DNA of 64,000 bases from Adiantum capillus-veneris. Its lineage: Eukaryota; Streptophyta; Polypodiopsida; Polypodiales; Pteridaceae. The stretch lies in NCBI GenBank assembly GCA_014529385.2, contig CM043963.1, forward strand, positions 65,731,895 to 65,795,894. The letters run 5' to 3'. Position numbers and translations under genes: made by a program. Positions 9,347-19,598 of the stretch are shown here, piece by piece (the first letter of the stretch is position 1; every line of letters starts with the position of its first letter). Under the pieces are notes generated by a model, which was not told the DNA's origin, did no database searches, and was given only the letters and a program-made list of their open reading frames with translations.

Positions 9347-12271
9347 GTGAGCAGCCTTCACGGGCACTCACTGACACTTCTAGGGAATCCAAGTCATATG
9401 AACCTACGCTCTAGACGAGTGTTAGAGCACGAGCATATTGGTAGTGCCTCCATTTACGCGGGCACCCATTATTCCTCCACCCTAGGTTCTGGACCTTCGG
9501 CCCGGACTCAAGGTAGCGCGACCCAAGATCCTCATATCGCGTCTAGTGATTCTTCCTCTGACTACGAAGTCATCGAGGGGTATCCTACACCAAACCCTGA
9601 TAGCTCAAGTCAAGACATGCATGCCATGGGCCCATGGCCTGGGTCCAGCGTGTTTAGCCGCTTAAAAGAGACCCTTAGTAGAGCTACTCGCTTCGAACAT
9701 GCGGTTAATCAAATAAATGAAGGGAGTGGGGAAGTAAATTCGTCATTCATGCCTAAAATAGACCCTATGCTTCTTGAGAGTGTGCATGTGAATGTTCCAT
9801 CCACTGCACCTCCTGATCCTTTAGGACTATCTCCCTCTGAGGTTCTACTACGCGATGGTAGGAGTCTTGCCGAAGTACAAGAGATCGAACGCTATATGCA
9901 AGCAACAAGGGATAGGGAAATTGAGAACCTACGAAGGCTAGAACAAAGTCGATCCCTGAAAGCAAAGGCTCCTATGACAACAATCATGCCAGCCGAGCAA
10001 TCGAGTGCTCCCAAGGTAGCAGTCATGGAGGGGCAAGCGATGGGGAGCAATAATGCTTCCACTTCGAGGGAAACCTCCAGCACGCCAGGCCTAGATGGGA
10101 TATTTCTAAACGAAAATTGGGAGTATGACCTACAAGCAGAAGCTTTAACTGATCGGTACACAGGACACACCTATCATGTGGGTTGGTTAGATGTTCTACA
10201 ATCCACATCGGGTGCTACTAGCATAGATGAGCAACAACAGAAAGTCTGTGATGTCCTCCATAGGATTGTCGAGTTAGAAAGACAGAACACAGGGATCAAC
10301 ATGCCTTCAACAGGCCTAATGATATTATTGGATACGGGAAAGGCCAACCAACCAACCCTATCACAAATGGAGACTCCCTCAGTGAGCCCCATTGATCCTC
10401 CATATGTTGTTTCTCCAGGAGCCTCAATACAATCTGAGCTCACAAGTGGCAGCTTTACCTTCCCAGATCTAGCTCATCTTTCTCTTAATGACACTACGGC
10501 TACCATGCATATCCCAGTGGTGAGCATGACAAGAAGTACACCATGGAGTTCATTTGTTAATACTGCGCCGATGCCTAGTAGCACAGTGCCCCCAACTATA
10601 CCTACATGTATGTATCAATCATGTGCACCTGTCGTACCGCAGCCTCATGTAGCTCCTACACCTCCGATTATTCCAAGAGCTTACAATCCACAATGGCATT
10701 ATCCAAGCTGTTATACAAGTGAAGCCATGCCATTTAATAATAACATGCCATATCAGGCACCCCCTATGCCTAGGGCCACGCCTGTAAACTTTGGACCACC
10801 GTCTGGTACACCACCATACGAAATATGGGACCCAAGAGCCGCGCGTATGCCAAGGACAAGGCCAACTGCCATCTCACATGTTGTTCCAGGAGCACATACA
10901 CCCATTATACCTGCTCAAATAGGAGATTTGGCAGCATTTTCTCAAATTATCGGTCGCTCTATTGCGGAAAACATGTGTAGTGCACCTGATAGAGAGCCTA
11001 GGATCAAGGCAGTTCAAGTGGCTAAGCTCACACAGAAATTCAGTGGAGACGGAGATGCTAGAAAGCATATGGAAGTCTTTGAACATGTGTGCGATTCCTT
11101 GGAAGAGCACAATGAGCTACATAAGTGTAAGGCTTTGAGTTTGACCCTAAGTGGAAAGGCTGGAGATTGGTATAGAACCTTAAGAGTAGAAGAGAAAACG
11201 ATCTACTCTACTCTTAGGAGATTGTTCTTGAAAGAGCACATACGAGAGGGAGTACTTTGGGGTGTAGCCTCTCAGCTCCAGAAAGCCCAACGAGAAGAAG
11301 GTGAATCCGTGAGAGACTTCATTAGTCGCCTAAAGAATTTGAATTCTCGATGCAATCCAAACGAGCGATTCAACAACAACCAATTGCTCGATAGATTCAT
11401 TAGGGGACTACGACATGAAAGTATCTATAATGGCCTAGTCGTTAGAGGTATCACTACTTGGGATGCAGTCACCATGAATGCAATCCAATTGGAGGATAAT
11501 TTAATGATTGCAGGAGAAAGAGTGTCTGCCGAGCTGAAGTCTAGTAGCTCGCAAGTGTCAGGGCATGAGCCAATGAAGATAAAGCCAATCGTGAAAGAGC
11601 AAACGATATCTGAGATGACTTTGGCAGATCTCACCAAGGCCATCCAAGAAAGCCTTAGGGGTAATCGTGCTCCACAAAACACTCATATGTATCCAAGAAG
11701 GGAGCAACAATGGTGCTCAATTTGCTTGGGCCCACATACTACGAGTGAATGCCCTACTTTCAGAGTAAAGTTTAACGAGACTTGTAACGCGTGTGGTAGG
11801 TATGGCCATCAAGTGAAGGATTGCCTAATGCTTAAACGCATCATGGAAAATAGACCGCCTATAGCTTGGGCAGACTCACCTCGAGTTCCTGCATTGATGC
11901 CTACCCCACCCATGGAGCAACAGTTGCCATTACAGCACATGGTCCCTAGAACCCAAAATGTGGTCCAAACCACACCGTTGCCACCTCCAGTGCTAGGACC
12001 GCAACCCCCTCATCCAAGAGTTACACCTATGAACCTAATAGGTTGCGAGTCATCAAGTACTTATGTAGATTGCGAAGAGAACATAGACTCTAGTATCACC
12101 TATGGAGTCGACATGCTTGACGAGTATCCCATGTACTATATGGAAGACCATTGGGGACAAATCAAACCGGTATATCAAGCTACTGCATTAGCAGCAAAAG
12201 GCAAAACATTAATAGTTTTTCCAGGAGACCACCTCTTCAGTGCTACGAATGTGGTGGACCACATCGAGTAG
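9347..12271 (+). CDS. Gag polyprotein of Ty3-2
   Basis: A single open frame of 974 residues. The first 550 or so residues are Ser/Pro/Thr-rich and of low complexity, with many PxP runs. The retrotransposon Gag (capsid) domain lies at about residues 555-730, with the family motifs LSGKAGDWYRTL, LKEHI and ESVRDFISRLKNL. Two CCHC zinc knuckles follow near residues 795 and 815 (CSICLGPHTTSEC and CNACGRYGHQVKDC). Plant Ty3 Gag proteins are usually shorter, so the long N-terminal extension is notable. The frame overlaps the next coding part by about 120 bases. Confidence 0.85.
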   Translation: MSSLHGHSLTLLGNPSHMNLRSRRVLEHEHIGSASIYAGTHYSSTLGSGPSARTQGSATQDPHIASSDSSSDYEVIEGYPTPNPDSSSQDMHAMGPWPGSSVFSRLKETLSRATRFEHAVNQINEGSGEVNSSFMPKIDPMLLESVHVNVPSTAPPDPLGLSPSEVLLRDGRSLAEVQEIERYMQATRDREIENLRRLEQSRSLKAKAPMTTIMPAEQSSAPKVAVMEGQAMGSNNASTSRETSSTPGLDGIFLNENWEYDLQAEALTDRYTGHTYHVGWLDVLQSTSGATSIDEQQQKVCDVLHRIVELERQNTGINMPSTGLMILLDTGKANQPTLSQMETPSVSPIDPPYVVSPGASIQSELTSGSFTFPDLAHLSLNDTTATMHIPVVSMTRSTPWSSFVNTAPMPSSTVPPTIPTCMYQSCAPVVPQPHVAPTPPIIPRAYNPQWHYPSCYTSEAMPFNNNMPYQAPPMPRATPVNFGPPSGTPPYEIWDPRAARMPRTRPTAISHVVPGAHTPIIPAQIGDLAAFSQIIGRSIAENMCSAPDREPRIKAVQVAKLTQKFSGDGDARKHMEVFEHVCDSLEEHNELHKCKALSLTLSGKAGDWYRTLRVEEKTIYSTLRRLFLKEHIREGVLWGVASQLQKAQREEGESVRDFISRLKNLNSRCNPNERFNNNQLLDRFIRGLRHESIYNGLVVRGITTWDAVTMNAIQLEDNLMIAGERVSAELKSSSSQVSGHEPMKIKPIVKEQTISEMTLADLTKAIQESLRGNRAPQNTHMYPRREQQWCSICLGPHTTSECPTFRVKFNETCNACGRYGHQVKDCLMLKRIMENRPPIAWADSPRVPALMPTPPMEQQLPLQHMVPRTQNVVQTTPLPPPVLGPQPPHPRVTPMNLIGCESSSTYVDCEENIDSSITYGVDMLDEYPMYYMEDHWGQIKPVYQATALAAKGKTLIVFPGDHLFSATNVVDHIE

Positions 12272-14712
12272 CTGAGTGCCCCATTAGAATGCAAAAGAAT
12301 GCTGCACTAATGCAAACAAGTCAAGGGAGTGCATTGGCAATGCCAATACTCACTTGTAATCGTTGTGGCATAGATCATTTGATCGCACAGTGTCCTAACA
12401 ATCCAAACGCACCGAAAATCACACCATTGAACTTAATAGAGATTGTTGATGGGACACCACCAACTATAAACATAGTACCAGTAAACGCACTCACACGATC
12501 GATGCTCCAAAAACAAAATTATATTCTTGAGGAAAGAGACACGGCATCAATTGCCCAACCTCAGAAAAAGAAGAAAACACGAAGAAAGAGATCGCAAAAA
12601 GCAGCGAAGTCAGACCCCAGCTCAAAGACCAACATAGGGACTGGTGATGACCCCGTATATATGAACGACGCTGAAGAAGATTCTGATTCAGGTGAAACCA
12701 TGGAGACCAAAACGACCACTAACATAGAAACCAACAAGGAAGATCTTCATGAGCCGCAATGGCTAGGATCCAAAAAGAAGATAGGAACTTACCCAAACCC
12801 TACAGAGGAGATTGAGCGAGTCAAGCAATTAAGGAGTTTGGTAGAAGATACCCAAAGGGATCTAGAACCAGCACCTAGGAAGATCCAAATTACAAACACC
12901 GTGTTCCCTACGCAACAACAACCTCACCAAGTCCATAGACCCTTGGACATACCTAGTATCATCCAAGAAGAAAGTGACTTAAAGTCATGGGAAAGTGGGC
13001 GTACTCACTTCTTGATGGAAAGAATGTTTACAGAGGGACTACCTGATCCTATCGAAGAAATGGAGATCCCATCTTCCCCATGTCAAGGGACTCAAGGCCA
13101 AAAGGTGCCGTTAAACATTACCAAATTGATGGATTTCATGTCTTCAGAAGTTAGAACCACCATCATGTCCAAACTATATAAAGACCCCGAGCTAGTCTCA
13201 GCACTGCGAGCGTTTCTCCATGGAGAATTACATGCCGGATTACCACAGTTTGCACATATGAACAAACCTGACTCGGTAATGAATGATGAGGAACATTTAG
13301 CACCACCATCTGACCTAGCGGGACATGAATCTGTAATTGAAATACCCGTTAACAAGTTGGGGCAATACTTTGAAGGTGATGAATCTAATGCTACTCTACC
13401 AATCACTACTAAAGGATTAACTGTAAAGGGGGTCCTTGAAGGTGGTGCGGGAGTTAGCATGGTGACAAAGAGTTGTTGGGAGTCTATGGGGAGACCTCAC
13501 CTTGAAGCCACAAGCGTAGTGGTAAAAATGGCTAATGGATCTATTGTTACGCCTATTGGAATGCTAAAGGATCTGAGGATCAAGGTCTTGGGACACAAAA
13601 TAAGGCAGACTTTCATTGTTATGGATTTTTCCAAGCATCCTATGTCATTTGAGATGATCTTAGGGCGTCCATTCATGAGGGAAGCAAAAATGGTGCATGA
13701 CTGGTCCAAAAACCACGTCTACTTACAATTCCAAGACTCTGTCATTCGAGTTGATCTTTTAAGTGGTCGAACGCATCCTCTAGGAAATAAATTCATCATT
13801 GATAATCGATCAGACACAACAATTCACTCAGCTCCATTACAATATTATTACACGTGTAACGAAGACACGGATATTGGGGAGAACTCTCCTTATATGGATA
13901 TCCTACCCGGAATGGCTGAGTCAGACAATGTCGATTGGGTACACCTAGCGACAACTATAGATACATGGGGAGCTAGAGGAACAACCTGGGTAACACCAGA
14001 TGGGGAAGAGATACCACACATTGCACCAGTAAACATGTTAGGTGTAGCGCATGTAACATCCGATGATAAGAAAGAGGCACACCTACCCGAGAGTGAAACT
14101 GATGATTCCTCAAAGGCTTCAGGCCAATACACATCAGAAACAAAATCTCAGGGAGAAATGGATTCAGAACCTGAGGGAACATCGAGTGAACCAAGTATAG
14201 AAACTAAACGCTCAAGGCCTAGTACGACCGTCTATGGTAATTTATATGAGAGTGAAGAAGATACGAGCGAAGACCTATCAGGCGAGTCGAGTTCAAACAT
14301 TTACCAAAATCAAAACCTTAACAAGAAACAAAGGTCATATAAGAGACGACAATATCGAGAAAATGTGAGAGCTAGGATAAACAAGGAAAGATCTACTGCA
14401 GAATGGCTTAGCTATCTAGGGGCATGTGATGCTCATCGAAAGCTAGTAGATGATTGGGGTGAACATCTCCAGAGTGTCATGTGGTGCAGCCCGCGACCCA
14501 TTGACCTCGCTCAATTGGAGGTTACAGAGCCGAAATTGAGTCGAACTATAAGAAGACGTCAAAACCAAGAGTTAGCAGAACAACAAAAGGAGGCAGAACT
14601 AAAAGAAAGGTCTCTGTTAGGACAAGAGCCTGTTGACTTACATATGGCTCCCGAACATTTTAAATCTTATACCACGGGGGAGCGAAAGGTTGTGTATGCC
14701 AAAGCCCAATGA
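12151..14712 (+). CDS. Zinc-knuckle and retropepsin-like part of Ty3-2
   Basis: An open frame of 853 codons that overlaps the end of the Gag frame. Two further CCHC knuckles lie near the start (CYECGGPHRVAEC and CNRCGIDHLIAQC), followed by a basic stretch (KKKKTRRKRSQK) and an acidic linker. A retropepsin-like segment lies at about 13.37-13.76 kb, recognised mainly from its C-terminal ILGRPFMREA motif. The last 300 residues are acidic and basic low-complexity linker leading to the RT part. The real translation start, and how it is expressed relative to Gag, cannot be told from sequence. Confidence 0.75.
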   Translation: MGTNQTGISSYCISSKRQNINSFSRRPPLQCYECGGPHRVAECPIRMQKNAALMQTSQGSALAMPILTCNRCGIDHLIAQCPNNPNAPKITPLNLIEIVDGTPPTINIVPVNALTRSMLQKQNYILEERDTASIAQPQKKKKTRRKRSQKAAKSDPSSKTNIGTGDDPVYMNDAEEDSDSGETMETKTTTNIETNKEDLHEPQWLGSKKKIGTYPNPTEEIERVKQLRSLVEDTQRDLEPAPRKIQITNTVFPTQQQPHQVHRPLDIPSIIQEESDLKSWESGRTHFLMERMFTEGLPDPIEEMEIPSSPCQGTQGQKVPLNITKLMDFMSSEVRTTIMSKLYKDPELVSALRAFLHGELHAGLPQFAHMNKPDSVMNDEEHLAPPSDLAGHESVIEIPVNKLGQYFEGDESNATLPITTKGLTVKGVLEGGAGVSMVTKSCWESMGRPHLEATSVVVKMANGSIVTPIGMLKDLRIKVLGHKIRQTFIVMDFSKHPMSFEMILGRPFMREAKMVHDWSKNHVYLQFQDSVIRVDLLSGRTHPLGNKFIIDNRSDTTIHSAPLQYYYTCNEDTDIGENSPYMDILPGMAESDNVDWVHLATTIDTWGARGTTWVTPDGEEIPHIAPVNMLGVAHVTSDDKKEAHLPESETDDSSKASGQYTSETKSQGEMDSEPEGTSSEPSIETKRSRPSTTVYGNLYESEEDTSEDLSGESSSNIYQNQNLNKKQRSYKRRQYRENVRARINKERSTAEWLSYLGACDAHRKLVDDWGEHLQSVMWCSPRPIDLAQLEVTEPKLSRTIRRRQNQELAEQQKEAELKERSLLGQEPVDLHMAPEHFKSYTTGERKVVYAKAQ

Positions 14713-14759
14713 ATACCTACCAATGGAAGCAGTGGAGTCTATGATGGTCCAGCGGTAGT

Positions 14760-17650
14760 TAAAGAGATAGAATTAGCAGAACCAGGTGAGGAGTCTAAAC
14801 CAGTCTTTATTGCTCAAGACCTTACCGAAACTAAAGAGGCTGTACTTAAGGAGCTCCTCAAGGAATACAAGGATATCTTTGCTTGGACATATCATGACAT
14901 GAAGGGCGTTCCACCTTCTATGGTGCAACATACAATTCCCATGATCAACATTGCTAAACCCGTCCAGCAACGACCCTATCCAATGAATCCTAAGTACGCC
15001 AAAATTGTACAAGAGGAGATTGAAAAACTTATCCAATGTGGATTCATATACCCTATTGAGCACTCAGAATGGGTTCCTCCAATAGTCATTGTGCCAAAAA
15101 AGAATGGGAAACTAAGAGTGTGCGTGGACCTCAAGAAAGTTAATGCAGCCACTAGGAGATATCATTATCCCTTGCCATATTCAAAACATGTGCTTGAAAG
15201 AGTTGCGGGCAAGGAAGCTTATAGCTTTTTAGATGGGTACTCTGGTTACAATCAAATCACAATTGCATTAGAGGACCAAGCTAAAACTGCTTTTATCACA
15301 GAGTTTGGAGTGTTTGCATTTCGTGTTATGGCTTTTGGCTTAACAAATGCCCATGCTACATTCCAACGATTAATAAACACTGCGTTTAAAGAATTTCTAA
15401 GGGAGTTTTGTGAAGCTTTCCTAGACGACCTTTGTGTTTATTCTTCTTGGGAGAAGCATTTGTTATATCTATGAAAAATATTTGAAAGGTGCAGATTTTA
15501 TCGCATCTCATTGAACCCTTTCAAATGCCAATTTTGGGTTAAGCATGGAGTCATTCTAGGGCATATAGTGTCCAAGAACGGGATATCCACAGATGAGAGT
15601 AAGATTAAAGCCATTGCCGATTTGCCACCACCTACGAACTATAAAGGAGTTCAAAGATTTATGGGCCATGTTGGTTATTATCAAAGGTTTATTTTAAACT
15701 TTGCCGAGATAGCGCGTCCATTGTACAAGCTTCTTATCGAGTTTCACTGGACGGAAGAATGTCATCAATCTTATGAGTTATTAAAGAACGCCCTAACAAG
15801 TGCTCCAATCCTGCGAACACCTGATTGGAATGTACCTTTTCATGTGCATATTGATGCATCAAACTTTGCTATTGGGTGTGTTCTAACTCAACCAGGAGAA
15901 CATAAATTGGACTACCCTATTAGCTTTGCAAGTCGCCAATTAAATGATGCCGAGATGAACTACACTACTACAGAGCGCGAAGGTCTAGCTATGATTTACT
16001 CAGTAAAGAAATTTCGCTATTACCTTCTTGCTACCAAGTTTGTGTTTTATGTTGATCATCAAGCATTGCTATATTTGGTAAACAAGCCGTGTTCCACAGG
16101 TCGAATTACACGATGGTTGTTAATTCTTCTTGAGTTTGACTTCAGCGTTGTTGTGAGGTAATTCTTCTTGAGTTTGACTTCACCGTTGTTGTGAGGCTTG
16201 GGAGGAAACATGTCATGGCGGATCATTTATCTCGTATCCCTAATGGCGAAGCTCCTACGGGGGTTGATGATGAATTTCCTGATACTCCTTTGTTCATTGT
16301 TGAGACAATGCCTGAATGGAGTGAAAAGATTGTTAACTTCTTAGTTAATGGTTTTCCACCCAAAGAGCTGCGAAAAGATATAGCTCGAAAATTAATCAAG
16401 GAATGCGAACCCTATTGCTTACTGGCTGGAACTCTCTATAAGAGAGGAAAAGATGATGTTCTTAGACGATGTGCCTGCGAGGATGAGTATTTATATATTC
16501 TACAAGAGGCACACATGGGCATAGCTGGTGGTCACTTTTCAGGAAAGTTGACTGCCCGAAAGATCTTATAGTCAGGCTATTGGTGGTCCACTCTGTTTAA
16601 AGATGCATCACTTTTTGCAAAGGGATGTGATGAATGCCAACGCTTCAACAAGCCACAAAGAAGGGATAGGATGCCTCTACATCCCATCAAGGTAACCCAA
16701 CCATTTGAAAAGTGGGGCTTAGACTTTGTAGGACCGATTAGTCCGGCTGTACATAACACGCAATCACGATATATCATTGTGGCTACCGACTATGTAACCA
16801 AATGGGCTGAAGCAAAAGCAACACGAAAGGCGGATGCAAAAACAACAGCTAAGTTCCTCTTTGAGAACATTATCACACGTTTTGGATGCCCCTTTGAACT
16901 TGTGAGTGACAATGGAACTCATTTTATAAATGAAGTAATAAAAGAACCCACATCAAACTTCATGATATCTCACCACAAGTCTACACCCTATTATCCCCAA
17001 GCAAATGGCCAAGCTGAGAGTACCAACAAAACTCTCATCTCCAGTTTGACAAAGACAGTTGAGGCTCATCGCACTGATGACCTAAAGCTTACATCAACTG
17101 TATGGGCTTATCGTACTGCGTATAAAGTTGCTATTAATTTCACACCGTTTAAGATGGTGTATGGCCAAGAAGCAGTTATGCCATGGGAGTTTGTCATTCC
17201 TAGTCTTCGAGTAGCTTCTCAAGAAGGTTGGGATGGTAACCCCTTAGTGGAGCGATTATATATCTTGGAAAGGCTAGATGAAGAGAGGCAATTAGCTGTG
17301 CGAAATTCTCTAGTGGAGAAGGATAAGAGAAAGAAGTGGTTTGATAGCCATTTAAAGGATAAAGACATCAAGGTTGGTGATAAAGTTCTTATGTACGGGG
17401 TACGTAATGAAAAGAAGAAATTGAAATACACTGGTAAGGGACCATATCGAGTGTGTGAAATTTCCCCCACAAGGTAACATTCGTGTGGAGACTCTAGATG
17501 GAGTTGAAACCATTGGATTCCTTAATGGGAGTAAATTCAAAAGATATTATGATCCTCTAAGCCAGAAAGAGTTGCCAGCCATCCATCAAAAGAAGGCTGC
17601 CAAGGAACAAGCAGAGCTTAGAAAAATCCAAGCAAGAGTTGAGGCTCGAG
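14760..17650 (+). pseudogene. RT, RNase H and integrase region of Ty3-2
   Basis: RT spans about 14.9-15.5 kb (VPKKNGKLRVCVDLKKVN, FLDGYSGYNQI, AFLDDLCVYS). The thumb/connection and RNase H lie at about 15.5-16.15 kb (FHVHIDASNFAIGCVL, TTTEREGLAMIYSVKKF). Integrase spans about 16.2-17.5 kb: the finger HMGIAGGHFSG...CDECQRF, the core FEKWGLDFVGPI and ELVSDNGTHF, the motif YYPQANGQAESTNKTL, and the C-terminal KGPYRVCE. The parts are in the Ty3 order with RNase H before integrase. The region is broken in a few places and is treated as a fossil. Confidence 0.85.
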
Positions 17651-17739
17651 AATGACAACAACGTCTTAGACGCCAATGAGAGGCTAATCTTGGAATCACG
17701 CAAGCATTTTTCGAGGACACAGATGACGACTCATTAGAA

Positions 17740-18645
17740 TCTGAGCCACCCCTTCGATACCCAATTGAGCTAAATAGCCCCTATGGGAAAGTACTATACA
17801 ATGCCTTATTAGATACGGGAGCTAAACACAATTTGTTATCCTATGAAGTTTGGTGTCAATTAGGGAAACTGACCCTATCCCTGAGTACGATGCAAGTCAA
17901 GGGCATTAATAAAAAGAAAAATTCTATTCTTGGAGTCCTTCAGACCCCTGTTGTCTATGACAATGGAAGCATAGTGCAGAGGTTTCTAGTCATGCCCACG
18001 GGAGCTATGGAAGGCAACGTAAACTTGGGACGCACGTGGATGTTGGAAACCAAATGCACTATTGATTGGGATACTGGTAGTGTCACGACGCGACCACCGA
18101 CTCTTACCCCTAGCATTCAAGCAAAGTCACCTACGTTGCAAACTCTAGCAAGGTTGAAGGATAGCCAACATTCACAAGCCAAGGTGGTTAACTCGTCTTT
18201 GCCGGCTACCTATGAACCTAGCACTTCAACACTTGTAGTTGCAGCAAGCAGTAATATTGCAAGTACTCAACCTACACGACCTAAGAGTACATATCAATGG
18301 GTCCCCAAGGCCTTACTTCCAACTACCTCAACCCTCCCATCCATTCCAAGAAAAAATTTCCCTGGAAAACCAAGAGCGCGCTCTAGGAGAGTCAAGACCA
18401 AATCACGATGGATTCCAAAACGACTATTAGAAGCCCAAGGCTACTATGATGGAAATGAGAAAATTTGGGTACCTAAACGTAAAATGTGTCCTTCCCTATC
18501 GACAACAAACCCATATGAGTCAAACAGTGTAACGCTAAAGCCAATGGCAGACCGTGGGAAGGGAAAGATCACAGAATGCTACACACCTAGTCCAGAGCTA
18601 GTTTGGGCTCCAAGGAAAAACCAATTTATTCCACCTAGCTCATGA
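17740..18645 (+). CDS. Second retropepsin-like part and WxP[KR] repeats after integrase, Ty3-2
   Basis: The first part (about 17.77-18.1 kb) looks like a retroviral-type aspartic protease. It has LYNALLDTGAKHNLLSYEVW with the DTGA active-site signature, then a typical NLGRTWMLETKCTIDWDTG end. The second part (about 18.28-18.64 kb) is basic and proline-rich and carries four spaced Trp motifs: YQWVPKALL, SRWIPKRLL, KIWVPKRKM and LVWAPRKNQ. A protease-like domain placed after integrase is not the usual plant Ty3 order. It may be a duplicated or captured domain, or part of a 3' accessory protein. The longest frame from a Met is 17833-18645, but the domain starts before that Met. Confidence 0.6.
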   Translation, partial: SEPPLRYPIELNSPYGKVLYNALLDTGAKHNLLSYEVWCQLGKLTLSLSTMQVKGINKKKNSILGVLQTPVVYDNGSIVQRFLVMPTGAMEGNVNLGRTWMLETKCTIDWDTGSVTTRPPTLTPSIQAKSPTLQTLARLKDSQHSQAKVVNSSLPATYEPSTSTLVVAASSNIASTQPTRPKSTYQWVPKALLPTTSTLPSIPRKNFPGKPRARSRRVKTKSRWIPKRLLEAQGYYDGNEKIWVPKRKMCPSLSTTNPYESNSVTLKPMADRGKGKITECYTPSPELVWAPRKNQFIPPSS

Positions 18646-18936
18646 AGCTTCTAGCTCCTCATGTAATACATCCCTAGAGGTAAAAGCTTCTACACAACCT
18701 CCACCTACAATAGTGGACCTCCATGAAGCTACAAAGGAATCCACACCTTCCAGTGTTCAAGAATCACCTGATGAACCACTTCAAGTTCGATCCTGGGAGA
18801 GTACCTTACCACCCTTGCAACTCGACGAGGCACCTAAGGTAATAGAAAACTACTGACAAAAATCTTCACCTATAACAACTTGGAACAACTGGTTTCAAAC
18901 GGTGACGACATCATTTCAAACGGTATGATCTACCCA

Positions 18937-18952
18937 AGGAAGGGGGGAGTGT
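18937..18952 (+). promoter_or_regulatory. Purine tract inside the 3' part of Ty3-2
   Basis: AAGGAAGGGGGGAGTG looks like a polypurine tract and is followed by TGTTTGTGG. It could be an internal second plus-strand primer or a relic of another LTR boundary. Confidence 0.4.
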
Positions 18953-19028
18953 TTGTGGACATCCATTATTCACTTGCTTCCCTCTCAACCTTTCTCCCTG
19001 ACCTCTTAATCTCCAATCTTAGGGAATG

Positions 19029-19038
19029 TATATATAAA
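19029..19038 (+). promoter_or_regulatory. TATA-like box upstream of the accessory ORF
   Basis: TATATATAAA lies about 140 bases before the ATG at 19176. A splice-acceptor-like TTGTGTGTACAG ends at 19173, three bases before that ATG codon region. Either an internal promoter or a spliced subgenomic RNA could therefore express the ORF. This is inference only. Confidence 0.3.
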
Positions 19039-19175
19039 GCCTTATACTCACAAAAACAAGATAAAAAAGTAAAAGAGCAAGAGCCATAACACAAAATCAT
19101 AAAAACAAATTATGCACAAGAACACGACCCTTGTAATATTTGCACTCTAACCATCATCTATTTGTGTGTACAGAT

Positions 19176-19598
19176 ATGGCTAGTATGCTAGAGTCATCCA
19201 CTCCTGCCTTGGGTGAGAGGTACCCTCGTTACTTTTCACAAATATTTCACATGGTCTTTCCAATGCTTGCATGTGAATGGGATTTGATAGGTACGCTAGC
19301 ATGTGAGAGGAATTTTGAGGAGTTAGAATGGCTGATACGTCTCTTGACCACGTCTGATCCATACTTAGTAGAGAGCGTTTCTCCCATTGCACAAGCCTAC
19401 CCTTTTGACCAAGATGACTATAGGTGTCTAGTGACCTTCTTAGTAAACATGGGCACCTATGATGAAGAAGAAAATTTACAGGACTACACGGATGGCACAT
19501 ATGGTCTCATGGATGATGACTTTGTTTATCTCGACGACGAGGATAGGGGTTTAGCCTTAGGGTTTCCCCCCAACCTCTACAATATCCTATTCCCTTGA
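19176..19598 (+). CDS. Acidic accessory ORF of Ty3-2, function unknown
   Basis: An open frame of 140 codons from the Met at 19176 (an earlier in-frame Met at 19140 lies before the likely splice acceptor). The product begins MASMLESSTPALGERYP. It is rich in Leu, aromatic and acidic residues, with a Glu/Asp-rich C-terminal third (TYDEEENLQDYTDG, DDDFVYLDDEDRG). No signal peptide or clear membrane segment is visible. I know no family for it. It lies between the second retropepsin-like part and the 3' LTR, where Athila-type elements can carry an envelope-like ORF, but nothing in it looks like an envelope. Confidence 0.45.
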   Translation: MASMLESSTPALGERYPRYFSQIFHMVFPMLACEWDLIGTLACERNFEELEWLIRLLTTSDPYLVESVSPIAQAYPFDQDDYRCLVTFLVNMGTYDEEENLQDYTDGTYGLMDDDFVYLDDEDRGLALGFPPNLYNILFP

